From assembly GCA_963681505.1 (NCBI GenBank), contig OY811972.1, positions 5,511,753-5,575,752 of the forward strand: DNA of 64,000 nucleotides, read 5' to 3'. The translations under genes and the position numbers were made by a program. The notes below the pieces were generated by a model. It worked only from the letters and a program-made list of their open reading frames with translations, was not told the origin of the DNA and ran no database searches. Origin of the DNA: Eunapius fragilis (taxonomy: Eukaryota; Porifera; Demospongiae; Spongillida; Spongillidae). Below are positions 13,822-22,545 of the stretch, piece after piece (the first letter of the stretch is position 1; each line of letters begins with the position of its first letter).

Positions 13822-13879
13822 CTCCTCCGCGTAGCTCCTACACGAATAAATATATCTCCGTGCAAAAAAACTTAGCTCG

Positions 13880-14040
13880 CTTAAATAGCAAGTGGCATTA
13901 TTATGGGTTGCGATGCGTCACCCCGTTACCTATTGGAATGCGCTGAATGCATGCCGTAAACCTAATTCACCTTGTGAATAGCTGCCAAGGACACACATTC
14001 ATGTGACGCAAATCGATCATTAACCCTTTAGGTGTATAGA
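13880..14040 (-). promoter_or_regulatory. Putative promoter of the 13821 gene: TATA-like box and dyad
   Basis: On the minus strand a TATTTAAG element (13881-13888) lies about 62 nt before the ATG. Further out is the dyad TTCACCTTGTGAA (13966-13978), flanked by AACCTAA and then CATTAACCCTTTAGGTGTA (about 14021-14039). The same ~100-bp block recurs at 15262-15351, upstream of the paralogue. Confidence 0.5.
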
Positions 14041-14282
14041 AATTGGTGATGGAGTAATTTGGTTAGCACATACGGAGGCACCCACGAGGCCACGACCAAA
14101 CAATGCATGATGGTCCGGTACGTCATCCATATAATTATGAACATTTTAAAAATATCTTTATGGTTACGCTATCATACGATAGCTATCCTATAGGTACATG
14201 CATGTGTAAGGTAATTCCCTAGGTTAGATTTCATGGTTCATGTGATGGCATGCATATAGAATTATAGTTTCAATCAATTGCG

Positions 14283-14630
14283 TTAGAGGGATTTTCCTTC
14301 GCCCAATTTGCATGCTGCCATCCTAGTGCATGTGTGTCTCAACGATCTGATGGTGACCCCACGTGGTGAGAAGCTGCCTACACATTCAAGAAATAGCTCC
14401 TTTCGTTTCAGATATTTCTTAATTGCTTCCTTTGTGTTCATTTTGCAAACACACATCCTCGTGGTCATCTTTTGACCTATAATTAGTTTTAAATATATTG
14501 TTCTGGGCATCGGAAAAGACCATCCTTTAACTCCGAACGTGGTCAAAGGAGCTAGCTGCATTCCAATCCTTTGGGCTTTAATTTGAATCCATGATATTTT
14601 AATTAAAATAATAATCCAATTAATCGGCAT
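14283..14630 (-). CDS. Unrecognised open frame, 115 codons
   Basis: An open frame with a plausible mixed composition (for example KEAIKKYLKRKELFLECVG near the middle) but no motif that I know. It lies between the two divergent paralogues. It could be a chance frame or an exon of a decayed gene together with 14886-15128. Confidence 0.2.
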   Translation of the reverse strand: MPINWIIILIKISWIQIKAQRIGMQLAPLTTFGVKGWSFPMPRTIYLKLIIGQKMTTRMCVCKMNTKEAIKKYLKRKELFLECVGSFSPRGVTIRSLRHTCTRMAACKLGEGKSL

Positions 14631-14885
14631 TTCCCTTGTTGCCCATCATCAGTAGGCAGATCATTGAATCAAATTGCATGTAAATCCATCACTACCTCTA
14701 GTGATTTGAGCAACTTTTCCATCATTATAACATCACTGATTCAGTCTCTGGCATCATGTATTCAACGAGAAGGATCATCTGGAGGTACTAAATTTCTCCC
14801 ATGGCATGCATGTGCATTGACTGCATTGATATATTGCAGGACTCATCTACTCGTTTATTGAAGTGGTCAGTGCCTTTAATTACTC

Positions 14886-15128
14886 TTAGCTTATGAGTAC
14901 CGGCGGGGCATAGAACAATTCGAGCTGGATAAAAGATGTGCCAAATTCTGCTTGAAGCTCTTCATTAATGATCTCAATTGCATAACCTCTTGTAATAATT
15001 CTTTGCCGCTGAATTTTTTTACTGAAGTCTAAAACAAACTGTTGTGTTTTTGCATTTTGATCATTCTTTAATGCCCAGGCCAAGTGATGAGACGTATGTA
15101 AATTTTCATCCCAAATGAATTAATGAAC
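14886..15128 (-). CDS. Unrecognised open frame, C-terminal part of an unknown protein
   Basis: On the minus strand a frame runs from about 15128 (FIWDENLHTSHHLAWALK) through KTQQFVLDFSKKIQRQRI and YAIEIINEELQAEFG to a stop at 14886. The composition is protein-like and the frame continues upstream of the first Met. The family is not recognised; it could be a transposon-derived or spliced gene fragment. Confidence 0.3.
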
Positions 15129-15261
15129 TACATCAACATGTTTAATTTATCTTCCTCTCTATAAAGTGGATTATCAACCTCTGGATCATCATTGCATGGT
15201 CGTGGGTTGCCTAGCATTATAAAAGGCGGGTTCGTCGCGTCATATGTACACGTTAATTGCC

Positions 15262-15400
15262 GCGACCCCGATACCTATTGGGCAGTGCCGCAAACCTAAT
15301 TCACCTTATGAATAGCTTACATTCATGAGAAGCATTAACCCTTTAGGTGTAAAGGGCTGGTCATGAGTATTATTGTAGCACTTCAGTAGTGCTATAAAAG
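15262..15400 (+). promoter_or_regulatory. Putative promoter of the 15462 gene: dyad and TATA box
   Basis: The dyad TTCACCTTATGAA (15300-15312) sits about 155 nt before the ATG and TATAAAAG (15393-15400) about 65 nt before it, the same spacing as in the paralogue. The block around the dyad (CTATTGG, CGCAAACCTAA, CATTAACCCTTTAGGTGTA) matches 13920-14040 on the same genomic strand, so relative to its gene it is inverted. Confidence 0.55.
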
Positions 15401-15461
15401 CTTTTGCTCTTTACGAGTTTTATTCATATTTGCAGTTACGAGATAAGCGCAGGTGGAGGAG

Positions 15462-15761
15462 ATGACGGTGATGACTGTACAGCAACTTATGGGAGAAGAC
15501 AAGGATCATAAGATCCAGAACGTGGACGACATCAATAAAGTCAAGACGGATGTGGACGGCTTAATAAGCCAGGACATTACCGAAGTTCAGTGGCTGATCT
15601 CAAAACTGAATAACGAGCAAAACAGATGGACGTTCGAGGGAACGTTCACCCCTGCGAGCGAGAAGGACTCGAAAGCTCTTACGTACAAGCAGTTCATCAA
15701 TGCAGACGAGCGTAAAATTGCAACATGTAAAAAGCAGAACATAGCATTTACTGTTACATAA
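15462..15761 (+). CDS. Hypothetical protein, paralogue of the 13821 gene, truncated or spliced
   Basis: The ATG at 15462 matches the paralogue start (MTVMTVQQLMGEDKDHK); an upstream in-frame GTG is not needed. Similarity runs through NVDDINKVKTDV, WLISKLNNEQNRWTFEG and TYKQFINADER and then stops abruptly at about 15714. The rest (KIATCKKQNIAFTVT) has no counterpart. At the break the sequence reads GAGC-GTAAAA, which could be a splice donor, or the C-terminal half may be lost. A TATA box and a dyad lie upstream at the same distances as in the paralogue, so transcription is plausible. Function unknown. Confidence 0.55.
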   Translation: MTVMTVQQLMGEDKDHKIQNVDDINKVKTDVDGLISQDITEVQWLISKLNNEQNRWTFEGTFTPASEKDSKALTYKQFINADERKIATCKKQNIAFTVT

Positions 15762-16257
15762 CCATATGCCTTCTTAGTGGCTGATATCTTTATCCCACAT
15801 TGCACATCAGTGGTGTCTTATTTTACACTTTATGCGACATGTACATGTGTTCAAAATGTAATTTCTATACCAATGAAATGTCCAAAGTCAGATGAGCATA
15901 TGGAATGGATGAATGATGTTGAGTGGTGGGACAATGACCAAAACCATCTGTATAGGGAAATAGATTGTTCTGGGGCAAAATACCATACCACAATGTGGGA
16001 ACATTCCCCTCCCCCTCCCCCCTCCTTCTCTCTAACTTTGGTTGCATTGTTTATTATTCGTTGGCTGCACCACTTTTATTAGCTTCCATGGTCGCTAGGA
16101 TTAGGATATAGCTTGACCATATAAATAAAGTGACATGGTGAAATGATCATGTAACATAGAAGCCACATCCACATGCCTTACATGGTATCCTCACAGTTCC
16201 TTATCACATCACCGTTGGTGTAGCCTCACCTGTGCACGCCATCTTAATAAGACACAA
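15762..16257. other. Unannotated spacer
   Basis: No gene recognised. It may be an intron or 3' region of the preceding gene if the GTAAAA at about 15713 is a donor. Confidence 0.3.
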
Positions 16258-16497
16258 TAGGCTGGAATGGTACACAGCACTCAGACCAATACTCCAAAAG
16301 GCTGGAATGGTACACAGCACACAGACCAATACTCCAATAGGCTGGAATGGTACACAGCACACAGACCAATACTCCAATAGGCTGGAAGGGTACACAGCAC
16401 ACAGACCAATACTCCAATAGGCTGGAATGGTACACAGCACACAGACCAATACTCCAATAGGCTGGAATGGTACACAGCACACAGACCAATACTTCAA
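16258..16497. repeat. 40-bp minisatellite, about six copies
   Basis: The unit begins GGCTGGAATGGTACACAGCA and continues CACAGACCAATACTCCAATA. Units start near 16260, 16300, 16340, 16380, 16420 and 16460 with one or two substitutions each. Repeated VCCVPFQPIGVL-type frames on the minus strand are artefacts. Confidence 0.95.
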
Positions 16498-16581
16498 ACA
16501 TAACACCAAACAAAAATATCACTAATAACAACAACAACATCGGACTGCCAACACAATAACACCACACACAATGCTGGGCAA

Positions 16582-17250
16582 TCACTGCCCATCTTTTGCC
16601 CAAAACACTTTGCCATGCTGTTGTGTACACAAACCACTCATGCCGAAACATCTCTCCATCATGGCTACTGGGCATGTGCATGTAGGTGTTCCTGTATGAT
16701 CATGTACCAGGGAGGAACCCTCCCTGTATTGATCTGTCTTGCTAGACGTTATATTTATGGTCATGCTTTCTGTGCCGAATGCAATATCAGAGCACTGCAA
16801 CTTTAACAACTCATCACAATGCAAAAAGCCAGCAAATGCCATCAGGCATAGTACTAACAGTCCGACATCAGACAATGATGGTTCCTTCTCCACCAAGTCT
16901 ACCATTGCCCTTAACATATCTGCTGTGACAGGCTCCTTGCACATCTTTGGCCGCACCAACTCACTCCTGAGCCCTGCCAGTGTCACCTGCACTAATGGTG
17001 CATCCCCCACTGATGGCAAACCAGCTATCTGATGCAGCCAGGTACCAGTGCTTGCACTGCCTCGTCTGTTGCAGCTCGCGACTCAACAGACTCACCCAGA
17101 TGTTGGAGGTAAGAGGCCAGGTGGATTTCTTGCACAGGGAACACTGGAACGCCTTGCCTTGCCTCTGCCAACAGTTTCCATCTCTTGAAGGCACCCAGGT
17201 ACAGTGCCGTCCACCCACACTTGCACGCGAACGACTCGCTAACACTCACT
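16582..17250 (-). pseudogene. DIRS-like tyrosine recombinase, frameshifted and truncated
   Basis: The N-terminal, core-binding-like part reads GAFKRWKLLAEA and IHLASYLQHLGESV in one frame (17249-17025), then shifts frame near 17040 to LHQIAGLPSVGDAPLV, EPVTADMLRAMVDLV and LLVLCLMAFAGFLHCDELLK. In this family the segment AGFLRxxELL carries the first catalytic Arg; here it is His (FLHCDELL). The expected HxxR box and nucleophilic Tyr would lie beyond 16582, but the frame stops there (AKDGQ) and I do not see them downstream. It is therefore almost certainly inactive. Confidence 0.7.
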
Positions 17251-17419
17251 TTCGATCAGTGTACTCGCATCGAATGTATATTTGGGGAAAAAAATCAAGT
17301 TCAAGTAAAAGCGCTAACAAGAAATTAAACTACTATATGCAGTTGGACCACCATACTACACTAGTAGACTTGACTATAGCATGCCAGCAAGCCATGTGCC
17401 ATCTTACTGACACTAAGAA

Positions 17420-17905
17420 TTCACTGTCCACACCCATTGACCCTCACAACTCCATACTCACTGGCCACACCTTGACCCTCACTCACTGTCCACACTCATC
17501 GATTCTGTCCACACCCATCGATTCTCACATCTCCACACTCACTGGCCACACCCATCCACCCCACTCACAACTCCACACTCTGGCCACACCCAGGGACCCT
17601 AGCCTCACTCATTGGCCACACTCGTCAACTCACACTCACTTGCCACACACCTGACCCCCACTGGCCACACCCATCGACCCTCACTGGCCACACCCAGGGG
17701 ACCTCATAGGAGGCAGGAATATATGCCCTTCCAAATAAGGGCTTCAACATAACTCATGTACATGTAGACATCTTGTTTATATAACCCGCTGGAAACATCC
17801 TACCTGATACACTACACCTCTTCACACTGACATACCACACTCATCAACCCTCACTCACTGGCCACAACCATTGATCCTCACAACTCTACCAGGCTTGCCA
17901 CCACT
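17420..17905. repeat. Degenerate CACTCACTGGCCACACCCA minisatellite
   Basis: About ten imperfect copies of a 25-40-bp unit built on CACTGGCCACACCCATCGAC and TCACACTCA, concentrated at 17420-17700 with scattered copies near 17840-17905. It lies inside the DIRS-like element, between its RNase H-like and recombinase parts. Confidence 0.75.
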
Positions 17906-18447
17906 CACTGGCTTACTACTAACAGTCTGACATTACCGTGTAACATTACAATCTTTAACAATTCTGTTTGCAAGTGTGGCTGTCGACTACCCACCAGTAC
18001 TCTCATATTACACAGCTCGTGTGCAATGGAGTCCAGTACCCTAAGCACCACCACTAATTCCCTTCCTGTAGAACTCTGGGCTGCTTCTCCTGGCAACCAA
18101 CTACCCTGTGCAACATGCAGGCCATGCTCCACTGCATACCCCCAATAGTCAGTTTAAATCACATTTTAATACACCTACCTAATAGCTGAAGGGCTAAGCC
18201 ATATAGGCTGGGCATTATATTTGGCCACACAACTAGATGATCTCTAAAACTCTAACTCCCGCTGCACACCTCGGTTGATCTCTAAATGCTCACACCATTC
18301 ATGTCTGGACCACAGCAAGATGTACAAACACCTAGTCATAATCCTAGACATTGGCCCCAAAGCCAACCCCATGGAAATAATCTTGCCAACCAAACTAGCA
18401 ATAAACCATGCATTCAGATGTGTGGCTACCCCAGTGTTCTGCAACAT
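17905..18447 (-). pseudogene. DIRS-like connector and RNase H-like region
   Basis: Minus-strand pieces HLNAWFIASLVGKIISMGLA, RCLYILLWSRHEWCEHLEIN (18447-18244) and QGSWLPGEAAQSSTGRELVV, LRVLDSIA (18132-17905) match the order found downstream of RT in DIRS elements. The pieces are in different frames, so the region is broken. Confidence 0.6.
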
Positions 18448-18453
18448 GGCACG

Positions 18454-19190
18454 CTACGCTGCCATCTTAGCTTCTGGAACCGAAACACAGCCCCGTTCCA
18501 GGTCTGCATCAAATCCCAACCACTTTGTTCTAAGTGACGAGAACCAAACTGACTTACCCTCATGCACAACCAAACCCGCACATTCAAGAACATCTCTCAC
18601 CCATGCACTGGCCTTTTTGGCCTCTATCTTACCCTTAACTGCACATATGCCATTGTCCAGGTACATCACTGCTTTTAATCCCTTAGATCGCCATAGCTTA
18701 ACCAAGGGTAAAATAAGTTTAGAGAACACATATGGTCCATCAAAACCCAAGTACTTACAATGTGCCTCCACCACCTCCACATGGTGGTAACCTGACATTA
18801 AATCATATACTCACCTGATCTGAAAAGCATCATGGCTATACACAAGTCCTCATACTAAAATTTATGTTTCCGTACTAACTGGTACACTTGATGCAGGTTA
18901 AGCATCAAGCGCTTCTTCTGACAGCGGGCTACAAATATACGATCTAGCACTTACTGTCTGGACGTAACCCTCACTGAGCAGCTCAGCAACAGCAAGGTCC
19001 ACAAATCATATGTTCACCTACGCTGACTGCTGATTTGTCCTTGTATGCGCTGTAGGTTTGGAGTAGAACGGTATCACATACCCTTCCCGTATTAAATCAA
19101 CGATCCACTCTGGGGCACATAGCACATCCACCCAAAACTGTACATGCTGTCTCTACCACCCTTTGATGGACGCTGGTCAACCATCACCGT
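18454..19190 (-). pseudogene. DIRS-like reverse transcriptase, broken
   Basis: Reading on the minus strand from about 19170: FWVDVLCAPEWIVDLIREGY, VIPFYSKPTAHTRT, then FVDLAVAELLSEGYVQT, KKRLMLNLHQVYQLVRKHKF, a stop, YEDLCIAMMLFRSGEYM, a frameshift near 18800, SGYHHVEVVEAHCKYLGFDG, and AVMYLDNGICAVKGK (18652-18663 for YLDN). The DIRS active-site motif is normally YLDD; here the second Asp is Asn. With at least three stops or shifts it cannot make active enzyme. Confidence 0.75.
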
Positions 19191-20289
19191 AAATTTGGAA
19201 TTCACAGCATCTGCCCATAGAAAGTTTTAAGGCATACCTTAATGTAAAGAGCCCCAAATTTATCTCAGTTATGGGGCAGGTGATTGATAAAAGTGTACCA
19301 ACCAAGCACAGGTTATCACAACCCTAATTAAGCTTTTAGACTACATGTATGTTTAGAACAAGAGCAGCTTGTACACATGTTCTCCATCCACACTCTGTAC
19401 TTTACCTGTAGATTTATAAAATATGAAGAGAATTGATACTTGTGCTGTTGGTTAGATAAGCAATATATGTGTGTTCAAATAATCAATGGAGTCAACTGAA
19501 GGGGTGGTGGCACCAAAGCAGATAGATGGTGTGGGATGTAGATACACCACTCATCCTTTGCAAAACATTATCAGTACACAGTAATAAAAAACCTTGCTAC
19601 ATGTATCCTGCTCACACATAAAAGCGCTCGTCCAGAGCTAAGGTACAATCTCATAACAGTTCAAATGAACAGTACATGGTGTGCACGTTAGGACACCTAC
19701 AATGCCCTCTAACATAGCATAACATCTCTTGTATCCCTGCCCCCCCCCCCCCCCCCCTCATAATAATGTCAATTGCCAGGTTAACGCTCGTTGATTATAG
19801 ATTAACTAGATGCGGTACCATCCAATATAATTTTTACGAGTTGGTATAGCCCAAAAGTTACGGGTGGGTAAAGGGTGGGTCAGAAACTTGTAAATACCCG
19901 CAATATCCTCAAACAGAGCTCGATCTCTTTTGACATTCCTACAGTTCTACACATCTCTATACATCTCTGGTTTAATGGTGTACTTTCCATGTTCATGTAA
20001 ACTTCCCACTCCCCCTCAGCTGGCACTTGAGATGTTGAATAACCCTACCAACTGTGGTGGGTGAAGGCTCAGGACCTCAGTCTTTACCCTAATCCCACAA
20101 ACCCATGTGTTCCATGAACATGCTGGCATGCATGCAAATTGATCTGGTGAAGTCATTTCTACACCATCCCAACATGCACCTTCTCCCTCTGTACTTCTCT
20201 TGTTCACTTCTCTTCTTCATATTCACTTTCAAACTTTTCTCCCTTCTTATGTGCATCTGTGATGCCTTTATTTGTTCTCTCCTTACCAG
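19191..20289. other. Unannotated spacer, probably intronic or intergenic
   Basis: No gene recognised. There is a poly-C run at 19740-19757. The last ~40 bp before 20290 are pyrimidine-rich (TTTGTTCTCTCCTTACCAG) and look like a splice acceptor. Confidence 0.35.
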
Positions 20290-20391
20290 AACACTGCAAC
20301 TCCACTGAATGTGGCAAGTTACAATGGTCATCATGATGTGGTACAGACCTTGTTGGGAGCTGGTGCTGGAGTGAATATAGCAAGATCTGAT
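20290..20391 (+). CDS. Single ankyrin-repeat exon
   Basis: A 102-nt exon (34 codons) is bounded by a pyrimidine-rich CTCTCCTTACCAG acceptor and a GTAAGC donor. The translation contains the ankyrin repeat core TPLNVASYNGHHDVVQTLL followed by GAGAGVNIARSD, i.e. one full ~33-residue repeat. Ankyrin repeats mediate protein binding, and one-repeat exons are common in invertebrate ankyrin genes. I find no other ankyrin exon nearby on either strand, so this is either an isolated exon of a gene with very long introns disrupted by the foldback insertions, or an orphan left after duplication or deletion. Confidence 0.7.
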
Positions 20392-21204
20392 GTAAGCGAT
20401 GTTTAGTTGTATGTGGACTAATGATGAGGGTAAGGTGGGGTGTTTTATGGATACAGTAAAAGAGACCATGTACCGTTAATAGAATAAAATTTATGAAAAT
20501 ATCTCCCAGCCCCTCCCCCCACAACACATACATGTACACAAAAGGTGTGCTATCGAGATTAAAGAAGTGTGCACATTACTCAGGTGTGTCAGGTTCAAGT
20601 GCATAGTGTATAGGCAGGGACAAATGTATATGGACTAATGAGGGCTGACATCAATGATTCAATAGGACTTACATGTACATGTAGTACCTCAGATATAATG
20701 CAAGTGTGGTACACAGATGATGCCACTGCAGGTAGTTCCCTCACAGCTCAAGATTTAGTGGGATAGTCTCATTATACAAGGTCCCACCTACATGTATAGG
20801 TATTTTGTCAGTCGAACCAAATTGTAAAGTCACCATACATGTATGCTGTCAATGCATCGGAACGTTTAGCAAAAAGTGGTCTAAATATTACATCTGAAGG
20901 GGAAAAAGGTGCAGCACTGGATCTACATCATTGTGCTGAAAATTACATCCGTTAAATGGTGAAAGAGTTGTTGTCATAGGTCACATAGCTTTTTTCAATA
21001 GTGAACATTCAACTACATGCAGCTTACACAGCCTTTACCCGTGACTTTTGGGAAAGTGGAAATATTTCATATCTCACAACCATTAGAATACACTATCAGG
21101 ATGTCTTTTATTCCACCACGCAATTTTTATAAGCTTTGTAATGGAATGTCGTGTACTTTCTTTGTAATCACGTTGAAATGCTGTCCCAAACTTTTGAGGG
21201 GGAA

Positions 21205-21237
<33 letters not shown>

Positions 21238-21498
21238 GGGGGTTTAAAATTTAACCATCCATAATGGTTCAATAATAAGTACCACACAGGTTGACAGGTT
21301 GATCTACCAATAGGTACTTTTCAGAAATGAAGACATCCAAACAGCTAGGGATGGCCCGTAATTTTCTGATTTAACCCCTCAGGACATTATTCTCTGTATC
21401 CATAAGGATGCATAATTTTATGGTGCTATGAACCATAATAGCAACTTGCCATTCTTAGTTCACCTGTCTGTTCTTTTACTTAAATAAATATATATATA
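20392..21498. other. Unannotated spacer with a long G-run
   Basis: If the ankyrin exon belongs to a gene, this is intron. A run of roughly 40 G, broken by a single A, lies at about 21197-21242. No other exon recognised. Confidence 0.4.
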
Positions 21499-21741
21499 TG
21501 GGACAGTGTCCAGCAGAATCACCCTTCTGGCTAGTTTTCAAATTTTTTGATTTTCCTTGAACACCCATGAGCTTCTGTCAAATGGTCCTTACGCATCCTA
21601 AATCGGACTATCCATCACAAAGTTATTAGGCACTGAATTTATAATTAGCCATACATTTCAATGCGAGCGTTACTTTTCTTTTGCTTGTTCTGGAAATTTT
21701 GAAAAAGTACCATAAGGGTGATTTAGCTGGACACTGTCCCA
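21499..21741. mobile_element. 243-bp MITE with family A foldback termini
   Basis: The left end TGGGACAGTGTCCAGC, then AGAATCACCCTTCTGG, is matched in inverse at the right end (AAGGGTGATTTAGCTGG, ACACTGTCCCA). The tips are essentially identical to those of foldback family A, but the interior (AT-rich, no CCT repeat) is unrelated. Flanks are TATATATA on the left and TATA on the right. It abuts element A copy 2, which starts at 21746. It is non-autonomous and presumably moved by the same transposase as family A. Confidence 0.8.
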
Positions 21742-21946
21742 TATATGGGACAGTGTCCAGCAAAATCACCCTTCTGGAGTTTTAATTTTATCACTATAAA
21801 ATTTGTACGTTACACAAAGCAACATATCTTCACAACGGTGTTATATTTTCTTTTCAAATTTCGTACACTTGTTCACACATCAGTTCTCTCTGTGCAAACC
21901 GATTTTGGTGCTCTAGGTAATTTCCATGCCATGGTTATAAAGGTCT

Positions 21947-22141
21947 CTAACCCAATGGGTTAAGATTCCTCATTTCTCCAGATACGAGTGACGATAACAT
22001 GTCAAATTTGGAGTGTACATAGAAGAGTCCTGTAGCTATTGATTTCTGCAGATCGTTAAGTTTTTTCGTATCCGTTACGGAGATATGGATTTTCAAAGTA
22101 ATTCGACATTTCGCGCCACTCACCCTATTCCAATATGCCAT
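21947..22141 (-). CDS. Conserved 64-codon frame in family A outer arm (doubtful gene)
   Basis: Third copy of the frame described at 4599-4793, differing at a few residues (for example KKLNDLQ against KKRNDLQ). The right arm of copy 2 lacks it because of its truncation. Confidence 0.25.
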   Translation of the reverse strand: MAYWNRVSGAKCRITLKIHISVTDTKKLNDLQKSIATGLFYVHSKFDMLSSLVSGEMRNLNPLG

Positions 22142-22545
22142 TATGTAATGGTCACGCCCTTTAAATTTGAAGTTAGGTAATTAACTCCGCTTTGATCGTT
22201 CTACGTGGTATATAAGCGATCGTACCTCGTACGCTACGTTTCAACATAAAACAGTATCGTACGTTCACATGTATAGCTTATGCTGGATGCAGTGAATGTT
22301 CATGGTAGTTTATATCGTGCACCCTTTTTCTATATCTGCTCAGTTTGTGGCATGTACATGTAAGCATGCACGTACCATGCCTTCTAATCATGGGGCCACC
22401 TTCTTCACCCTCTACACCCTCTACACTAGTCTGAGGACCAGATGACATGCTTGCGACAGTCAGTTATCTGGTACACAAACTGCAGTACCTTTACTTAGTA
22501 TGGCATATCTCTCTAGACCATTCATATTCACTGCCCTTCTTTCTT

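Larger units (their letters stand above)
16579..19190 (-). mobile_element. Decayed DIRS-like tyrosine-recombinase retrotransposon
   Basis: On the minus strand the order is reverse transcriptase (about 19190-18450), connector and RNase H-like part (about 18447-17905), then tyrosine recombinase (about 17250-16582). That order and content are typical of DIRS-group retrotransposons, which integrate with a tyrosine recombinase instead of a DDE integrase. There are in-frame stops and frameshifts, the RT active site is altered and the recombinase C-terminal catalytic boxes are absent, so it is dead. Termini and split repeats were not identified. A CCACACTCACTGG-type minisatellite occupies the RNase H to recombinase spacer. 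Confidence 0.75.

Noticed and set aside
16258..16497. Regular 40-bp repeats as a possible CRISPR array
   Set aside because: The repeats are contiguous without unique spacers, and the genome is eukaryotic.
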